Notes: a model not told the origin generated them from the letters alone. Shown: positions 10,569 to 19,604, numbered from the stretch's first letter. The stretch is 30,577 nt of DNA from Chara braunii (GCA_003427395.1 BFEA01000191.1:438710-469286); one strand, 5' to 3'. Program-made: numbers and translations.

Positions 10569-10993
10569 GGGCCTCGCTGCACTACTCTAGACTCTCGAAA
10601 TATTTCGAGAGTTCAACTAGCATTGTCAGAGAGGTGAGACTCTCGAAATACCGGCCTTCGCTGCACTGACTCTAGAACCGATTACACTAGGTGAACTCTC
10701 AAAACCCTGGGCGTCGTCCTACTCTACAGAAGAGCTTCACCACTGCGCTACGAGACAAAATCTGGCCGCCGGGACAGGAGGTCCACTCTCGAAAAACGAG
10801 CCTGCCGGCGGGCAACTCCCGAGGCCACTTGCAAACTCAGCTGTTGCAGGCGGGGGACTCTCGACATTTCGAGAATTGTGTGATAGTGTGGCTTCTGGCA
10901 GCTCTCTATCTTTCCGGAACAAGAGTAAGTACAGCGATGACCCACTGACCCACTCTCGAAAATTCGAGAGTCTAGAGTACTGCAGCGAGGCCC
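10569..10993. mobile_element. 425-bp TIR element inserted in U6
   Basis: The ends are 31-bp terminal inverted repeats starting GGGCCTCGCTGCA (10569-10599 and 10963-10993) with one mismatch. A 3-bp duplication, AAG, flanks it (10566-10568 and 10994-10996), and removing the element plus one AAG rejoins U6 exactly. It has no transposase, so it is a non-autonomous MITE. Inside, an ACTCTCGAA-type motif recurs at 10591, 10639, 10695 (variant), 10785, 10857 and 10952. Two occurrences form palindromes (10591-10612 perfect; 10952-10971 near-perfect). Such repeated motifs are typical of transposase-binding sites. A 3-bp duplication with G-rich TIRs points to PIF/Harbinger-like or CACTA-like activity, but AAG is not a standard target, so the superfamily is open. 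Confidence 0.88.
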
Positions 10994-11053
10994 AAGATTA
11001 GCATGGCCCCTGCGCAAGGATGACACACATAAATCGAGAAATGGTCCAAATTT
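10994..11053 (+). pseudogene. U6: U6 snRNA retrocopy, 3' part
   Basis: After the inserted element, U6 resumes with AAGATTAGCATGG, the CCCCTGCGCAAGGATGAC region of the internal stem-loop, and the 3' segment AAATCGAGAAATGGTCCAAA. With the 5' part it gives a near full-length U6 of about 100 nt. The 3' end runs into TTTATTTATG rather than a run of four or more T, so a normal Pol III terminator is lacking. An A-rich tail and the second target-site copy follow. Confidence 0.9.
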
Positions 11054-11075
11054 ATTTATGAAAAAAAACAGAAAT

Positions 11076-11089
11076 AAATTGAAGCCTAA
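11076..11089. repeat. Target-site duplication, right copy
   Basis: AAATTGAAGCCTAA repeats the 14 bases before U6 with one mismatch. It follows an A-rich stretch (11060-11078) that resembles the tail of a LINE-mobilised retrocopy. Confidence 0.8.
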
Positions 11090-11911
11090 AACCCTTTCAC
11101 CTACCTCCCAAAATTCCACGACGCATTTAGACTGCCCGCGCATCGCTGACTGCACTGCACGATAAGCATTGAGGTGGACGGCAGAACTCTACTCCTGGCG
11201 AGTACGTGTTCACATTGGAGGCACACAACAACCACCATCGATTTCTTCGGATGTATCTGGATGCCCTCATTGTATACATGCACTCCCTGAGTGCGGCGAG
11301 GCATGGAGAGAGAGGGCACCGGCGCAATGGAATTCGCATTCCCGCCGTGTTCAGCGCCTGAATCTGGCTGTGCTTGCGGAGATTTGCGATTGAAGAAGCT
11401 CAACGCGATTCCTGCACGTCTCCATAGACACGCCCAGATGCAGGCGTTGAGGAAACACAACGCCGCAGGTGGGACCTGGCCCCTGCGCAAGGATGACGCG
11501 CGGGCGATCAGGTGCGCTATTGCTATAACAGTTTGGCAGTGGCTATTCCACCCATCATTATCGCATCATTATCGCGCCGGAGGCGGAAGCGGAGAGGAGG
11601 AGGGGATCCACCCCTAGCAAGACTCCGCTTGCCCTCCAGGAAGAAGGCGGTGGCAGGAAGAAGACGCTTCTTTATATGGTCGCTCATGCTCAATAGCGAT
11701 GAGGGGCGCGCGCTTGTTTTAATAAAAGTGCTTCACCGGAGGGTGAGGTGACATTGCAAAATCACAGACCAATCAATGCCGATGCAGATTTGATTGGTAT
11801 ATCGGCAAGTATCTCCTTCGCTTCTCATCCTGTTGCGGTTGTGGTGGAGGAGGAGGAGGAGGAGGCAGGGACTTCAAGGAGGCGGCGGTTGAGGTGCGGA
11901 GGTGCGTCAGC
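11090..11911 (+). promoter_or_regulatory. Upstream region of the malic enzyme gene
   Basis: No gene is supported here. Candidate promoter marks are a TTTATATGG box at about 11670 and a CCAAT motif at 11769-11773 with an inverted partner (ATTGG) at 11793-11797. A GGAGGA-rich purine tract at about 11846-11868 probably lies in the 5' leader just before the ATG. Which box is used cannot be told from sequence alone. Confidence 0.35.
11477..11500 (+). other. Isolated U6-like 24-mer
   Basis: The bases from TGGCCCCTGCGCAAGGATGAC onward match the U6 internal stem-loop region over at least 21 consecutive positions, with no U6 similarity on either side. It lies about 480 bp downstream of the split U6 copy and upstream of the malic enzyme gene. 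It may be a second, shredded U6 fragment. Confidence 0.6.
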
Positions 11912-13807
11912 ATGGCGTCTACAATGGGAGGTCTTGTACGTATAGCTGTACGACGCGGAGGCGGCGGTCGCATTGGAACTTGGGCGCGTGCGCTCCTTTC
12001 CGCAGATATGCAGACGCGAAGGTACTGCTCGTTAGGCAATCCACCGATTCTTGTGCAGAAGCGCGGCTCCGACATTCTTCACGATCCGTGGTTAAATAAG
12101 GGAACCGCGCATCCGAGTGTGGAAAGAGATAGTCTGGGACTGAGGGGCCTTCTTCCACCTAGCGTGATCAGTTTGGAGCAGCAGGTGGCGCGCTTCGGCT
12201 TGAGTTTTAGGTCACTGGAGAGGAAAACGAGGGAGGGGGAGAGCGATGAGCGCGCTCTTGCGCAGTGGCGGCTTCTCAATCGACTGCACGACCGGAACGA
12301 GACTCTGTACTACAAGGTGCTGATCGACAATATCAAGGAGTTTGCACCTATAGTCTACACGCCCACCGTGGGACTTGTGTGCCAGAACTACTCGGGGCTG
12401 TTCCGACGCAGTCGCGGAATGTACTTCAGTGCCAAGGACAAAGGCCTGATGGCATCCATGGTCTATAATTGGCCGTCGGACAAGGTGGACGTGATCGTTG
12501 TCACGGACGGGAGCCGAATTCTTGGACTCGGCGATCTCGGGGTTCAAGGGATCGGCATCCCGATCGGGAAGCTCGATCTGTACGTGGCGGCGGGAGGAAT
12601 CAATCCGTCGAGGGTTCTGCCTGTGTGCATCGACGTGGGAACGAACAACGCCGCGCTTCTTGAGAACCCGCTGTACAAGGGATTGCGGCAGCCGCGATTG
12701 GAGGGCGACGAGTACCTGTCTGTGATCGACGAGTTCATGGAGGCTGTGTACATCCGATGGCCGAAGGTGATCGTGCAGCATGAGGATTTTCAGAACAAGT
12801 GGGCGTTCAGCTTGTTGAAGCGCTACAGGAACAAGTGCAGGATGTTCAACGATGACGTGCAAGGGACCGCTGGCGTGGCTTTGGCCGGCATTCTTGGCGC
12901 CGTACGAGCGATGGGAAGGCCGATGTCCGACATCTCCAAGATGAGGATCGTCGTGGTTGGTGCAGGAAGCGCCGGACTGGGTGTTGTGAACATGGTGCGC
13001 GAGTCCATGGCGATGACAGAAGGGGTGTCTCCTCAGACGCTGAAGAAGGCGGCGGAGAACTTCTGGATCATGGACAGCCGGGGGCTCGTCACGGAATCCA
13101 GGAAAGACATGGACCCCGATGTCAAGGATTACGCAAGGTCTCTGACCGGCAACCTTGCTCTTCCTGAAGGCGCGCCGCTTCTCGATGTCGTGAAGAAGGT
13201 CAAGCCGGACGTTCTTCTTGGCCTCTCTGGCGTCGGAGGCATCTTCAATAAACAGGTATTGGAGGCGATGAAGCACGAGAGGAACCACCGGCCGGCTGTG
13301 TTCGCGATGTCCAACCCGACGAGTAATGCGGAATGCAGCTCAACGGACTGTTTCAACGTTCTTGGCGCCAACTGCGTCTTTGCCAGCGGCAGCCCGTTCC
13401 CAGACGTGGCTCTCGGCGACGGGTCCACGGGGAAGGCCAACCAGGGGAACAACATGTACCTCTTCCCTGGAATTGGTTTGGGGACTTGCCTGGCGGGATC
13501 GCGTCTTGTGACGGACGGAATGCTTCATGCGGCAGCTGAGAGATTGGCGTCGATGATGTCCGCCGAAGATGTTGCCAAGGGAATCATTTTCCCACCCGTA
13601 ACTCAGATTCGAGATGTCGCTAAGGAAGTCGGTGCGGCTGTGGTGAAAGCCGCTGTTGACGAGGATTTGGCCGAGGGTACATGGAACGCTGATGCTCGGG
13701 ACCTGAGGGCCATGTCGCAAGATGATATCGTCGACTATGTGGACCGCATGATGTGGTCGCCGGCGTACTCGCCGTTGATCTACAGCAAGTCTCGCGAAGC
13801 TCATTAA
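11912..13807 (+). CDS. NAD-dependent malic enzyme, mitochondrial
   Basis: Encodes a 631-residue malic enzyme that converts L-malate to pyruvate, CO2 and NADH in the mitochondrial matrix. The ATG at 11912 has a strong context (A at -3, G at +4). An in-frame GTG six codons upstream is ignored. The first ~40 residues are Arg/Gly/Ala-rich and free of acidic residues, as in a mitochondrial presequence. Family landmarks are in order: RGLLPP, catalytic Tyr at ~149 in YTPTVGLVCQNYSG, GLGDLGVQGIGIPIGKL with catalytic Lys at ~220, metal-binding Glu/Asp at ~291-292 (QHEDF) and Asp at ~314-315 (FNDDVQGTAG), the NAD-binding GAGSAGLG at ~350-357, then AMSNPT, FASGSPF and NNMYLFPGIGLG. It is closest in memory to plant NAD-ME alpha (NAD-ME1); isoform assignment is by recall. 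The coding sequence has no intron, unlike land-plant homologues, so a functional retrogene is possible. No stops, frameshifts or lost key residues. Confidence 0.97.
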   Translation: MASTMGGLVRIAVRRGGGGRIGTWARALLSADMQTRRYCSLGNPPILVQKRGSDILHDPWLNKGTAHPSVERDSLGLRGLLPPSVISLEQQVARFGLSFRSLERKTREGESDERALAQWRLLNRLHDRNETLYYKVLIDNIKEFAPIVYTPTVGLVCQNYSGLFRRSRGMYFSAKDKGLMASMVYNWPSDKVDVIVVTDGSRILGLGDLGVQGIGIPIGKLDLYVAAGGINPSRVLPVCIDVGTNNAALLENPLYKGLRQPRLEGDEYLSVIDEFMEAVYIRWPKVIVQHEDFQNKWAFSLLKRYRNKCRMFNDDVQGTAGVALAGILGAVRAMGRPMSDISKMRIVVVGAGSAGLGVVNMVRESMAMTEGVSPQTLKKAAENFWIMDSRGLVTESRKDMDPDVKDYARSLTGNLALPEGAPLLDVVKKVKPDVLLGLSGVGGIFNKQVLEAMKHERNHRPAVFAMSNPTSNAECSSTDCFNVLGANCVFASGSPFPDVALGDGSTGKANQGNNMYLFPGIGLGTCLAGSRLVTDGMLHAAAERLASMMSAEDVAKGIIFPPVTQIRDVAKEVGAAVVKAAVDEDLAEGTWNADARDLRAMSQDDIVDYVDRMMWSPAYSPLIYSKSREAH

Positions 13808-14017
13808 CTCAGATTCGAAGTGTCGGTAGGGAAGTTGGTGCAGCCGTGGTTAAAGCCGTCGTTGACGAGGATCTGGCCGAAGGTACGTGGAGCGCTGATG
13901 CTAGGGTCCTGAGGGTCATGTCCCCAAGATGATATCGTCGACTATGTGGATCGCACGATGTGGGCGCCCGCGCACTCGCCGTTGATCTGTAGCAAGTCTC
14001 GTGAAGCCTATTATTAG
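13805..14017 (+). pseudogene. Tandem duplicate of the malic enzyme 3' end
   Basis: Starting at the TAA stop of the malic enzyme gene, about 210 bases repeat the gene's own last ~69 codons (13599-13807), offset 206 bp. The shared TAACTCAGATTCGA marks the junction. The translation keeps EVGAAVVKA, VDEDLAEGTW, DDIVDYVDR and SKSREA, but one extra base in MSPQDD-like sequence (about 13925) shifts the frame. There is no start, so it is non-coding now. Its own TAG is at 14015-14017. Divergence from the parent is obvious (many third-position and some amino-acid changes), so the duplication is not recent. Confidence 0.93.
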
Positions 14018-14365
14018 CTTATTAATAAGACCAAGGAGGTGTGAGCAGCAGAGGAGGGGATCAGGCAGAAGAATGCCAGTTAGTCGTATTTTTTCGCTGT
14101 CCTTGTTAGTCGATTTTTTTTCGCTGTGATGATTCATGGTGTGTTGCATAGCATACATTCGTATTGCGCGCACGCGAGGTTCTTATAATTAGCAGAGTTG
14201 GTGCTTTCCGATTCTCGACCACGGCTTGTAGTCCGCTGTTGTAGTTTTTTTTTTTTTTTTTTTTTTCCACTGATGTTTTTCAATCTCTGTCAGCTAAGTA
14301 TAATAAGCTAGAGTGCATCTCTCTCGAAGGGAGGGGTAATTCAAATGCGATCGCTCTCGTGAATG

Positions 14366-14400
14366 ACGGTAGGGCTGGTGGCGCCGGCCCGACCTACCGT
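14366..14400. repeat. Hairpin downstream of the malic enzyme
   Basis: ACGGTAGG (14366-14373) pairs with CCTACCGT (14393-14400), with an inner partial GC stem. It lies about 55 bases before the first 104-bp MITE and may be another small fold-back element. Confidence 0.6.
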
Positions 14401-14455
14401 TTTCGCGCGAATAGAACGTCAGGTCATCATTGGTGCGTTTACACTGCAAGTTGCC

Positions 14456-14559
14456 CCTGGGCTAGGTCCCACTTACACGAATTACGCGATATTGACCGTA
14501 GATAGCAAAGATCAACGGCCACAATCTCTTCATCCGTGCAAGTGGGAACTTGACCCCCG
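14456..14559. mobile_element. 104-bp hairpin MITE, copy 1
   Basis: A compact element whose left half is an imperfect reverse complement of its right half almost to the centre. The outer arms read GGTCCCACTTACACG and CGTGCAAGTGGGAAC, inside a GGGC/GCCC-type rim. The core TTGACCGTAGATAGCAAAGAT is shared with two other copies downstream. It has no coding capacity. Confidence 0.85.
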
Positions 14560-14863
14560 TATACAACCATAATCACCGGGCGTTCCACTCGGATGACGAA
14601 AGAGCGGTAGCGATTTGAGGCGATTTTTTAGATCATGCGATTGATTGCTCCTTCGAGATTGTGGTCTCGCGAATTTGAATGTGTGTCCGTGCACGCACCT
14701 CTCGAGCTCAAAGTAGAAGAAGAAGAGATTCGGTACTGCAGGAAGATTTTGACACTTTGGAGCGTCGGTAGAATTGAGGCGTGGTCGAAGCGCTGCTTTC
14801 AGAATCAAGCAACAGGGCGGAGACTCATATAGCATATAGCTGCACCATCCTCCTTTTCCTAGG

Positions 14864-15271
14864 GAGTAGTTTCTCTGGCAATTCTCTTTTTTCTTTCTTT
14901 TCTTTTCTTTAGATATCATCGTGGAACTGACGGGCCCCAGGTAATTCAGAATTCTAAGTTCATGAGGTCGTAAGAATTCCTTCATGAGGTCCCATCATCT
15001 GGGTCCGAACTCAGTCAGCTCTGCATTTCAACAGTTTGCGGTTGTGCATTATCGTTCTTTTCCTAGTGAGTAGTTTCACTGTCAATTCTCTTTTTTTTCT
15101 TTCTGTTCTTCACTGGGGATCTCATCGTGGAACTGATGGACCCCAGGGTGGAACTGATGGACCCCAGGTAATTCAGGAATTCAAGTCCATTAGGTCCCAT
15201 CATCTGGGTCCGAGGTCAGGTCTGCATTTCAACTGTTTGCGGGTGTTCCAGCTGAGCTCAGTCCGTTGGTT
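14864..15271. repeat. 204-bp imperfect tandem duplication
   Basis: GAGTAGTTTC, CAATTCTCTTTTTT, ATCGTGGAACTGA, CCCCAGGTAATTCAG, GGTCCCATCATCTGGGTCCGA and CTGCATTTCAAC recur in order about 204 bp apart. Within the second unit, a 21-bp segment (GTGGAACTGATGGACCCCAGG) is itself doubled at 15127-15147 and 15148-15168. Confidence 0.75.
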
Positions 15272-15340
15272 TCGATGGCAATTCTGGGAGTTCAGGCATT
15301 TTCTTGGAGCGCAGGTAGTTTCCTGCATGAACAGAGCAAT

Positions 15341-15448
15341 GAATGGTGGAATAGACAAGTGTTCCGCGATTTCAAATGTGTGCGAAAGGCTCATGAATGG
15401 TGGAATAGGCAAGTGTTCCTCGATTTCAAATGTGCGCGATGGGTTCTC
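15341..15448. repeat. 54-bp tandem pair
   Basis: Two head-to-tail units beginning GAATGGTGGAATAG (15341-15394 and 15395-15448) differ at a few positions, mostly toward their ends. A shorter ~27-bp pair with GGTGGGAAGCCCGAACGCTA follows at about 15519-15575, and a third related piece is at about 15813. Confidence 0.75.
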
Positions 15449-16262
15449 TACAAACGTACGGGGAGGTTGATATTAAGTAGGTGGTGGATCGCTCAGTTGG
15501 AACACCTGCTATCTTCTTGGGTGGGAAGCCCGAACGCTATTTTTTTGGTGGCAAGCCCAAACGCTATCTATTTGGAGTAAATAGGGCGTAGTCACGATTT
15601 CAGTTTTAAATCCAGTTCCGGCTTTTACCTCGAATACAACAACACATCACCACCTGACCCTAAAGCTAGTTGGGTATGTTTTATAAACATGCACGATTGT
15701 CGTCGGTTTGACACAACGTTTGCGGAATCGTGATTGAAAGGCAGTTTCAAACTGAAACCGTGACAGCGCCCAAGTTTTCCCCATTTTTTTGTTTGTTCTT
15801 GTGTTTTTTGCAGGTGGGAAGCCGGAACGTTTTTTTTTCGTGTGTGTTCTTTTGTTTTCTTTGTAGACATCAGTTAGGGTCCGTCGACTATGTCAGGTGA
15901 TGTATGAGCATGGTCGACGTTTTCCTTGTTGTTTTCCACAGTCCGGAATCTTGAAAATCGTAGTTTCACGAATTTCATCGAGAAATTGACCAGCTGCTCT
16001 AGGTAAGTCAGAAATTTTATTCATCTGGCTCCATATGGTTTGGAACTCGTGTACATTGTTTTTTTTTTTTTTCTCCAAACTCTTACGTCTTCATTTCCGC
16101 AGTGTATGGGGGAAATTAAAAACAGGAAAGGAAAATCATAGTAATAACGGCCTGGAGGAACGGTCGGCCTCGTTTCCCAAAAAAATAAAAGTAAGAAATG
16201 GGGCACGTGAGTATGGGCCTCGCTCCACGACTCACCACATAATACAGAAAAGAAACGGAAAA

Positions 16263-16631
16263 GTCGTAAAACCTCCCCCCCGCGACGACACCCGTCTCCA
16301 TTTCCCTCCAAACGGGGAAAAAAGTGCCGCAGGTCCCAAAATCACTTTTGGTGTCATTTTTGCACCTTGACTGGCCCGGGGCTAGGTCCCACTTACACGA
16401 ATTAATCGATATTGACCGTAGATAGCAAAGATCAAGGGCCACAATCTCTTAATCCGTGCAAGTGGGACCTTGCCACCGGCAACGGCCACTGTAAGACAAT
16501 GGCGGGAAATTGTTTTGCAAGGTGCAAAAAATGACGCCGAAAGTGATGTGGGGGCCTGCGGCACCTTTTCCCCGTGTGGGGGGACACGGGGAAATGGGTA
16601 CAAAGGTTTCGTCGAGGGGAGGTTTTACGAC
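16263..16631. mobile_element. Fold-back element with a MITE at its centre
   Basis: The left arm 16263-16369 and right arm 16518-16631 are imperfect reverse complements. They share GTTTTACGAC outer ends, GGGGAAA blocks, TGCGGCAC and AAGGTGCAAAAA. The 104-bp MITE copy 2 lies exactly between the arms, together with ~38 bp of extra sequence on the right. The whole 369-bp unit could fold into one long hairpin. It has no coding content. Confidence 0.8.
16376..16479. mobile_element. 104-bp hairpin MITE, copy 2
   Basis: Same length and arms as copy 1 (CCGGGGC rim, AGGTCCCACTTACACGAATT, core ATATTGACCGTAGATAGCAA, right arm GTGCAAGTGGGACC). It sits at the axis of the larger inverted repeat 16263-16631. 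Confidence 0.88.
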
Positions 16632-17791
16632 ATGTCCCAAAAGAAAAACATGGCGGTGTATCTGCCCATGTTCGAGCTGAAGATTCGTTCTCATTTTGAA
16701 CAATTTCAAGTAGTGGAGCGACGCTCTACGGGGAATGCCGAGAAGAGGACAGCACTTTAGATAGCCCAGTCTTCGAGCACAGTCTTTCGCTTAACTGGAT
16801 AGGGAGCATTGAATCTGGTCCGAGTGATGAGTGCAGGATGCTGAGGATGTTGCTTACGGTCCAATGGTTGGGGTCTGTAATGTTAGCCATCCCAAGGTAC
16901 TACTGAGTTCTTGCAGGCGGCAGCGTCCTCACCCTCACAGATTGCACGGTTATTTTGGCTGTATTGGGGCCATATTTCACTCTCGATACGTGCAGTCCAT
17001 TCAGGTGAACATGATAGGGGGATAATTGGTGGAAATCACCCACGCCCAAACCTGATATCCCTGAACTGTTGAAATACAGACCTTGAGTTCAAACTCCATT
17101 GAAGTCGAAAGAGATCAAGTGTAGTATCTGTTCTGATCAGTTAAATATCTGATCCGTGGTCCATCGGACCCAACAAAAAAAAAAAAAAGAAAAAAAAAAG
17201 AGAGAAAATACCAGTCTTGAATTACATAGGGCTGCAGGGGTCCCCTGTATACAGGGCCTTAGGTCCTTAGGAGTAGTGGTAGGAAGGTGGTGCATGAAAG
17301 ATATGTTCCATGATGACATGGCAGAACGCCAGTGAAAATGTGTTCGGTGAGAGAAAATGTATATGGCTGTTCCCCGCGATGAGGACAAGGACGTTGAAAA
17401 AAATAAACGAACCACGAAAAGTTTGATGATCATATCTCAAGACCGTCACCGTTTTGAAAAAAATAATAGGGGAACTGCTCCTGGGTCACCGGTTTAGTTT
17501 GAAATAGGCACGAAAAGACGGAGTGGCGCCGATGTCATTGTTCGAGTTTCAAAATGAGCAAGTTTAGGGGGGGGTTGAAACTGCAGCGGTTTTTTTTAAC
17601 GTGGGGCAAATGCAGATTTAGTGGGGGCTTTTTTTGCCCCCTGTTTGTTTTTTCAGAACTGGTGAAGTTGCCTATTTGAAACGCTGGGTGTGGCCCAGGG
17701 CTTGGTTTTGGGCGCCCAGGGTTTTGCCCGTTGGTACTACATGTGGGTAATGTGGGTAATACCAGCCCATGTGTGGGTCCAATGGGGCCAA
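16632..17791. other. Non-coding DNA, no gene seen
   Basis: Contains an A-rich run at 17174-17207, a CAGGGGTCCCCTG palindrome near 17233 and a hairpin at 17623-17641 (GGGGGC, seven T, GCCCCC). Short open frames lack start context and any recognisable domain. The A-run followed by repeated-looking sequence may be the tail of an old retroposon. Confidence 0.6.
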
Positions 17792-17895
17792 CCGGGGCCT
17801 AGGTCCCACTTGCACGAATTAAGAGATACTGACCGTAGATAGCAAAGATCAACGGCCGAAATCTCCTAATAGGCGCAAGTGGGACCTTGCCCCGG
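17792..17895. mobile_element. 104-bp hairpin MITE, copy 3
   Basis: The best-preserved ends of the three: a CCGGGGC rim on the left and GCCCCGG on the right, then AGGTCCCACTTGCACGA and GCGCAAGTGGGACCT. The two halves pair along almost the full length with a loop of a few bases near AGCAAAG. Length is again exactly 104 bp. Confidence 0.9.
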
Positions 17896-18236
17896 ATAAA
17901 GAGGCCGAGGGCGGTACCTTGAACAGGTAGCAGGCCCAGGTACCCCTACTTGTTCGTGAATCTGGTACCAGACGACTGACTGTACTTGAACAGGATCTGT
18001 TCTGTAGGTCGTACACTTTCCTGACTGAATCTGGCACCAGAAATAGCCGCTTTCCACCACGGCAACCAGAACGACCAACTACCAGTACTTCCTAAAGTTG
18101 TGGCCAGTGACCAAATTCATCAGACTAGAAATGTTTTGAGTCTTTTTTTTTTTTGTCACACCACTATCGAATTGCATTTTTTTTCGACAAGTGTCAGAAA
18201 TTTTTGATACTCTGCAGTTCCATAAAATGTGACGCG
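17896..18236. other. Non-coding DNA flanking the retrotransposon
   Basis: No gene or recognisable RNA. T-runs lie at 18143-18154 and 18177-18184. The LTR repeat begins at its right edge. Confidence 0.6.
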
Positions 18237-18442
18237 CAACCTCACGCCCTGTGCTGTCTTTCATTCGGAGTGCTAAAAGTGTGGAAGGAGGCCCAGAAAA
18301 AAACAGTAAGATGGGGTGTGCCAAGGATTTTTGGAAATTGAGTGTGGGGACACAGACGGAACTGAAATCCCCCGTGTTGGTCTGATGAAGTAAGTCGCAC
18401 AACGCGCGTGCGGGCATGATGCGAAAAGACAAAAATCCAAAT

Positions 18443-18981
18443 TCAATCCAAAAAGTATTGTCGAGTTTCCCACCGCGCTACGGCCCTTCGTTTAGAGCGG
18501 AAGGGCTTCGGCACGCTTCGCATGTCCCGTTTTTGTATCAAGTTTCGTCGTCGTTCGCTGGTCAGTTCTAAGTCGGACGTGGATGGTGTCAGTCGCGTGG
18601 CTCTTTCTTTATGCTTGTCTTCACTCCGCACACGGTAGTGGAACCCCTGGATTCGTAGCGCTCAAAATGTTGACATTCGGTGCATAGAGTGCACGGCCAG
18701 TGGGGTTCTACTGCCGTCCACGGGATGACAATTAACTCGTTGAATGACAACAATATCGAGTAAGGTGGGAAGTGCGTATCGATAATGACAAACCCAGCCT
18801 CTACGAACCCTGAACAACGATTTGTCGGAGGGAAGTAGTACCGTCCGCCGATTTGTGCAACGGCTTCTCGTAGGTCCCACTCGCATACACGTGTCCTCTC
18901 CTCGTTGTAGGGAAAAGGCCGTGTTGAGACGGGAGGTGCGGGAGGCTGGTGCCCGATCGGAGGGTACTTGTCAGTCCACAT
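18443..18981 (-). pseudogene. LTR-encoded ORF, frameshifted copy
   Basis: Copy of the open frame in the 5' LTR (29770-30309). It is broken by loss of one A near 18641, so the C-terminal part continues in another frame to 18443. The shared N-terminal part (MWTDKYPPIG, FPYNEERTRVCEWD, GGRYYFPP, FVEAGFVIIDTHFPPYS) is nearly unchanged. It lies in the 3' LTR and would only matter after transfer to a new 5' LTR. Confidence 0.6.
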
Positions 18982-19007
18982 ATCAATCAATTGCAAAAAC
19001 CTCAAGG

Positions 19008-19008
19008 N
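19008..19008. other. Ambiguous base N
   Basis: An N at 19008, and a second at 19124, lie in the stretch of the 3' LTR otherwise identical to the 5' LTR (which has C and T there). They look like unresolved consensus positions between near-identical repeats. Confidence 0.95.
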
Positions 19009-19536
19009 GTCATCCAGAAAAGAAAGCACTCACGCAATCCCCAATCAATCTCTTTCGATACGAGAGAGGGAGAGAGAGAAAACACTCTCATCAACTTGAT
19101 CATGCATGCAACTAAAAGACCGANCCGCGATTCAGGTTTTAGTGAGCCAACGCGACGTTGATCCAAGGCGCCTTATTCTTATCGGGGCCGCCCTGTGGCT
19201 CGGGTGCTGTTGTCGTGCAGCATAAGGCAGATGGCATGCGCAGTACATTCAGAGCTACAAATCTAAGCACTCTTGCGTTCTCGGACAAAATCCAAACAAC
19301 AATCATCTAATCAACGCAAAGAAACACGGATCTCCATACATTCATTCACTGTGGAAGGTGCAAAAATGAGATATGCGCAGAGACACAAAGGATGGATCGG
19401 AACAATGCACACGCATCCACCGTTCACAAGACAAGAAGACGGGGTTCTTGCAAAGGGGGACTGCAAAGGAAACTAATGGAAGAGTTCCGGAAGAAGTTCA
19501 TTCAAACAAAAACATCGTACCGACTCATTCCCATCC

Positions 19537-19540
<4 letters not shown>

Positions 19541-19604
<64 letters not shown>

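Larger units (their letters stand above)
14018..16262. other. Non-coding DNA with MITE and tandem duplications
   Basis: No credible gene. It contains T-runs (14245-14266), a hairpin at 14366-14400, one 104-bp MITE (14456-14559), a 204-bp partial duplication (units starting about 14864 and 15068) and 21-bp, 54-bp and ~27-bp tandem pairs. Open frames here change with the repeats and have no family resemblance. Confidence 0.65.
18239..19249 (-). repeat. 3' LTR (minimum extent)
   Basis: Direct repeat of 29549-30577. Its left edge, 18237-18239, is where similarity to the other copy stops. The true inner edge lies beyond 19249 because the partner is cut by the window end. Relative to the partner, differences and indels cluster in 18241-18875, while 18876-19249 is identical apart from two N. 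The terminal bases do not show the usual TG...CA, so the ends are either unusual or eroded. Confidence 0.85.

Noticed and set aside
10569-10993. A spliceosomal intron in U6
   Set aside because: The insert starts GGGCC and ends GGCCC, has 31-bp inverted ends and a 3-bp duplication, and has no GT-AG borders. A transposon explains it.
11894-11911. GTG start six codons before the malic enzyme ATG
   Set aside because: Eukaryotic initiation favours the ATG at 11912 with A at -3 and G at +4, and the presequence reads well from there.
12212-13288. 358-codon open frame antisense to the malic enzyme
   Set aside because: It mirrors the codon structure of the intact gene on the other strand, is His/Arg/Val-rich and has no domain. 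It is a shadow frame.
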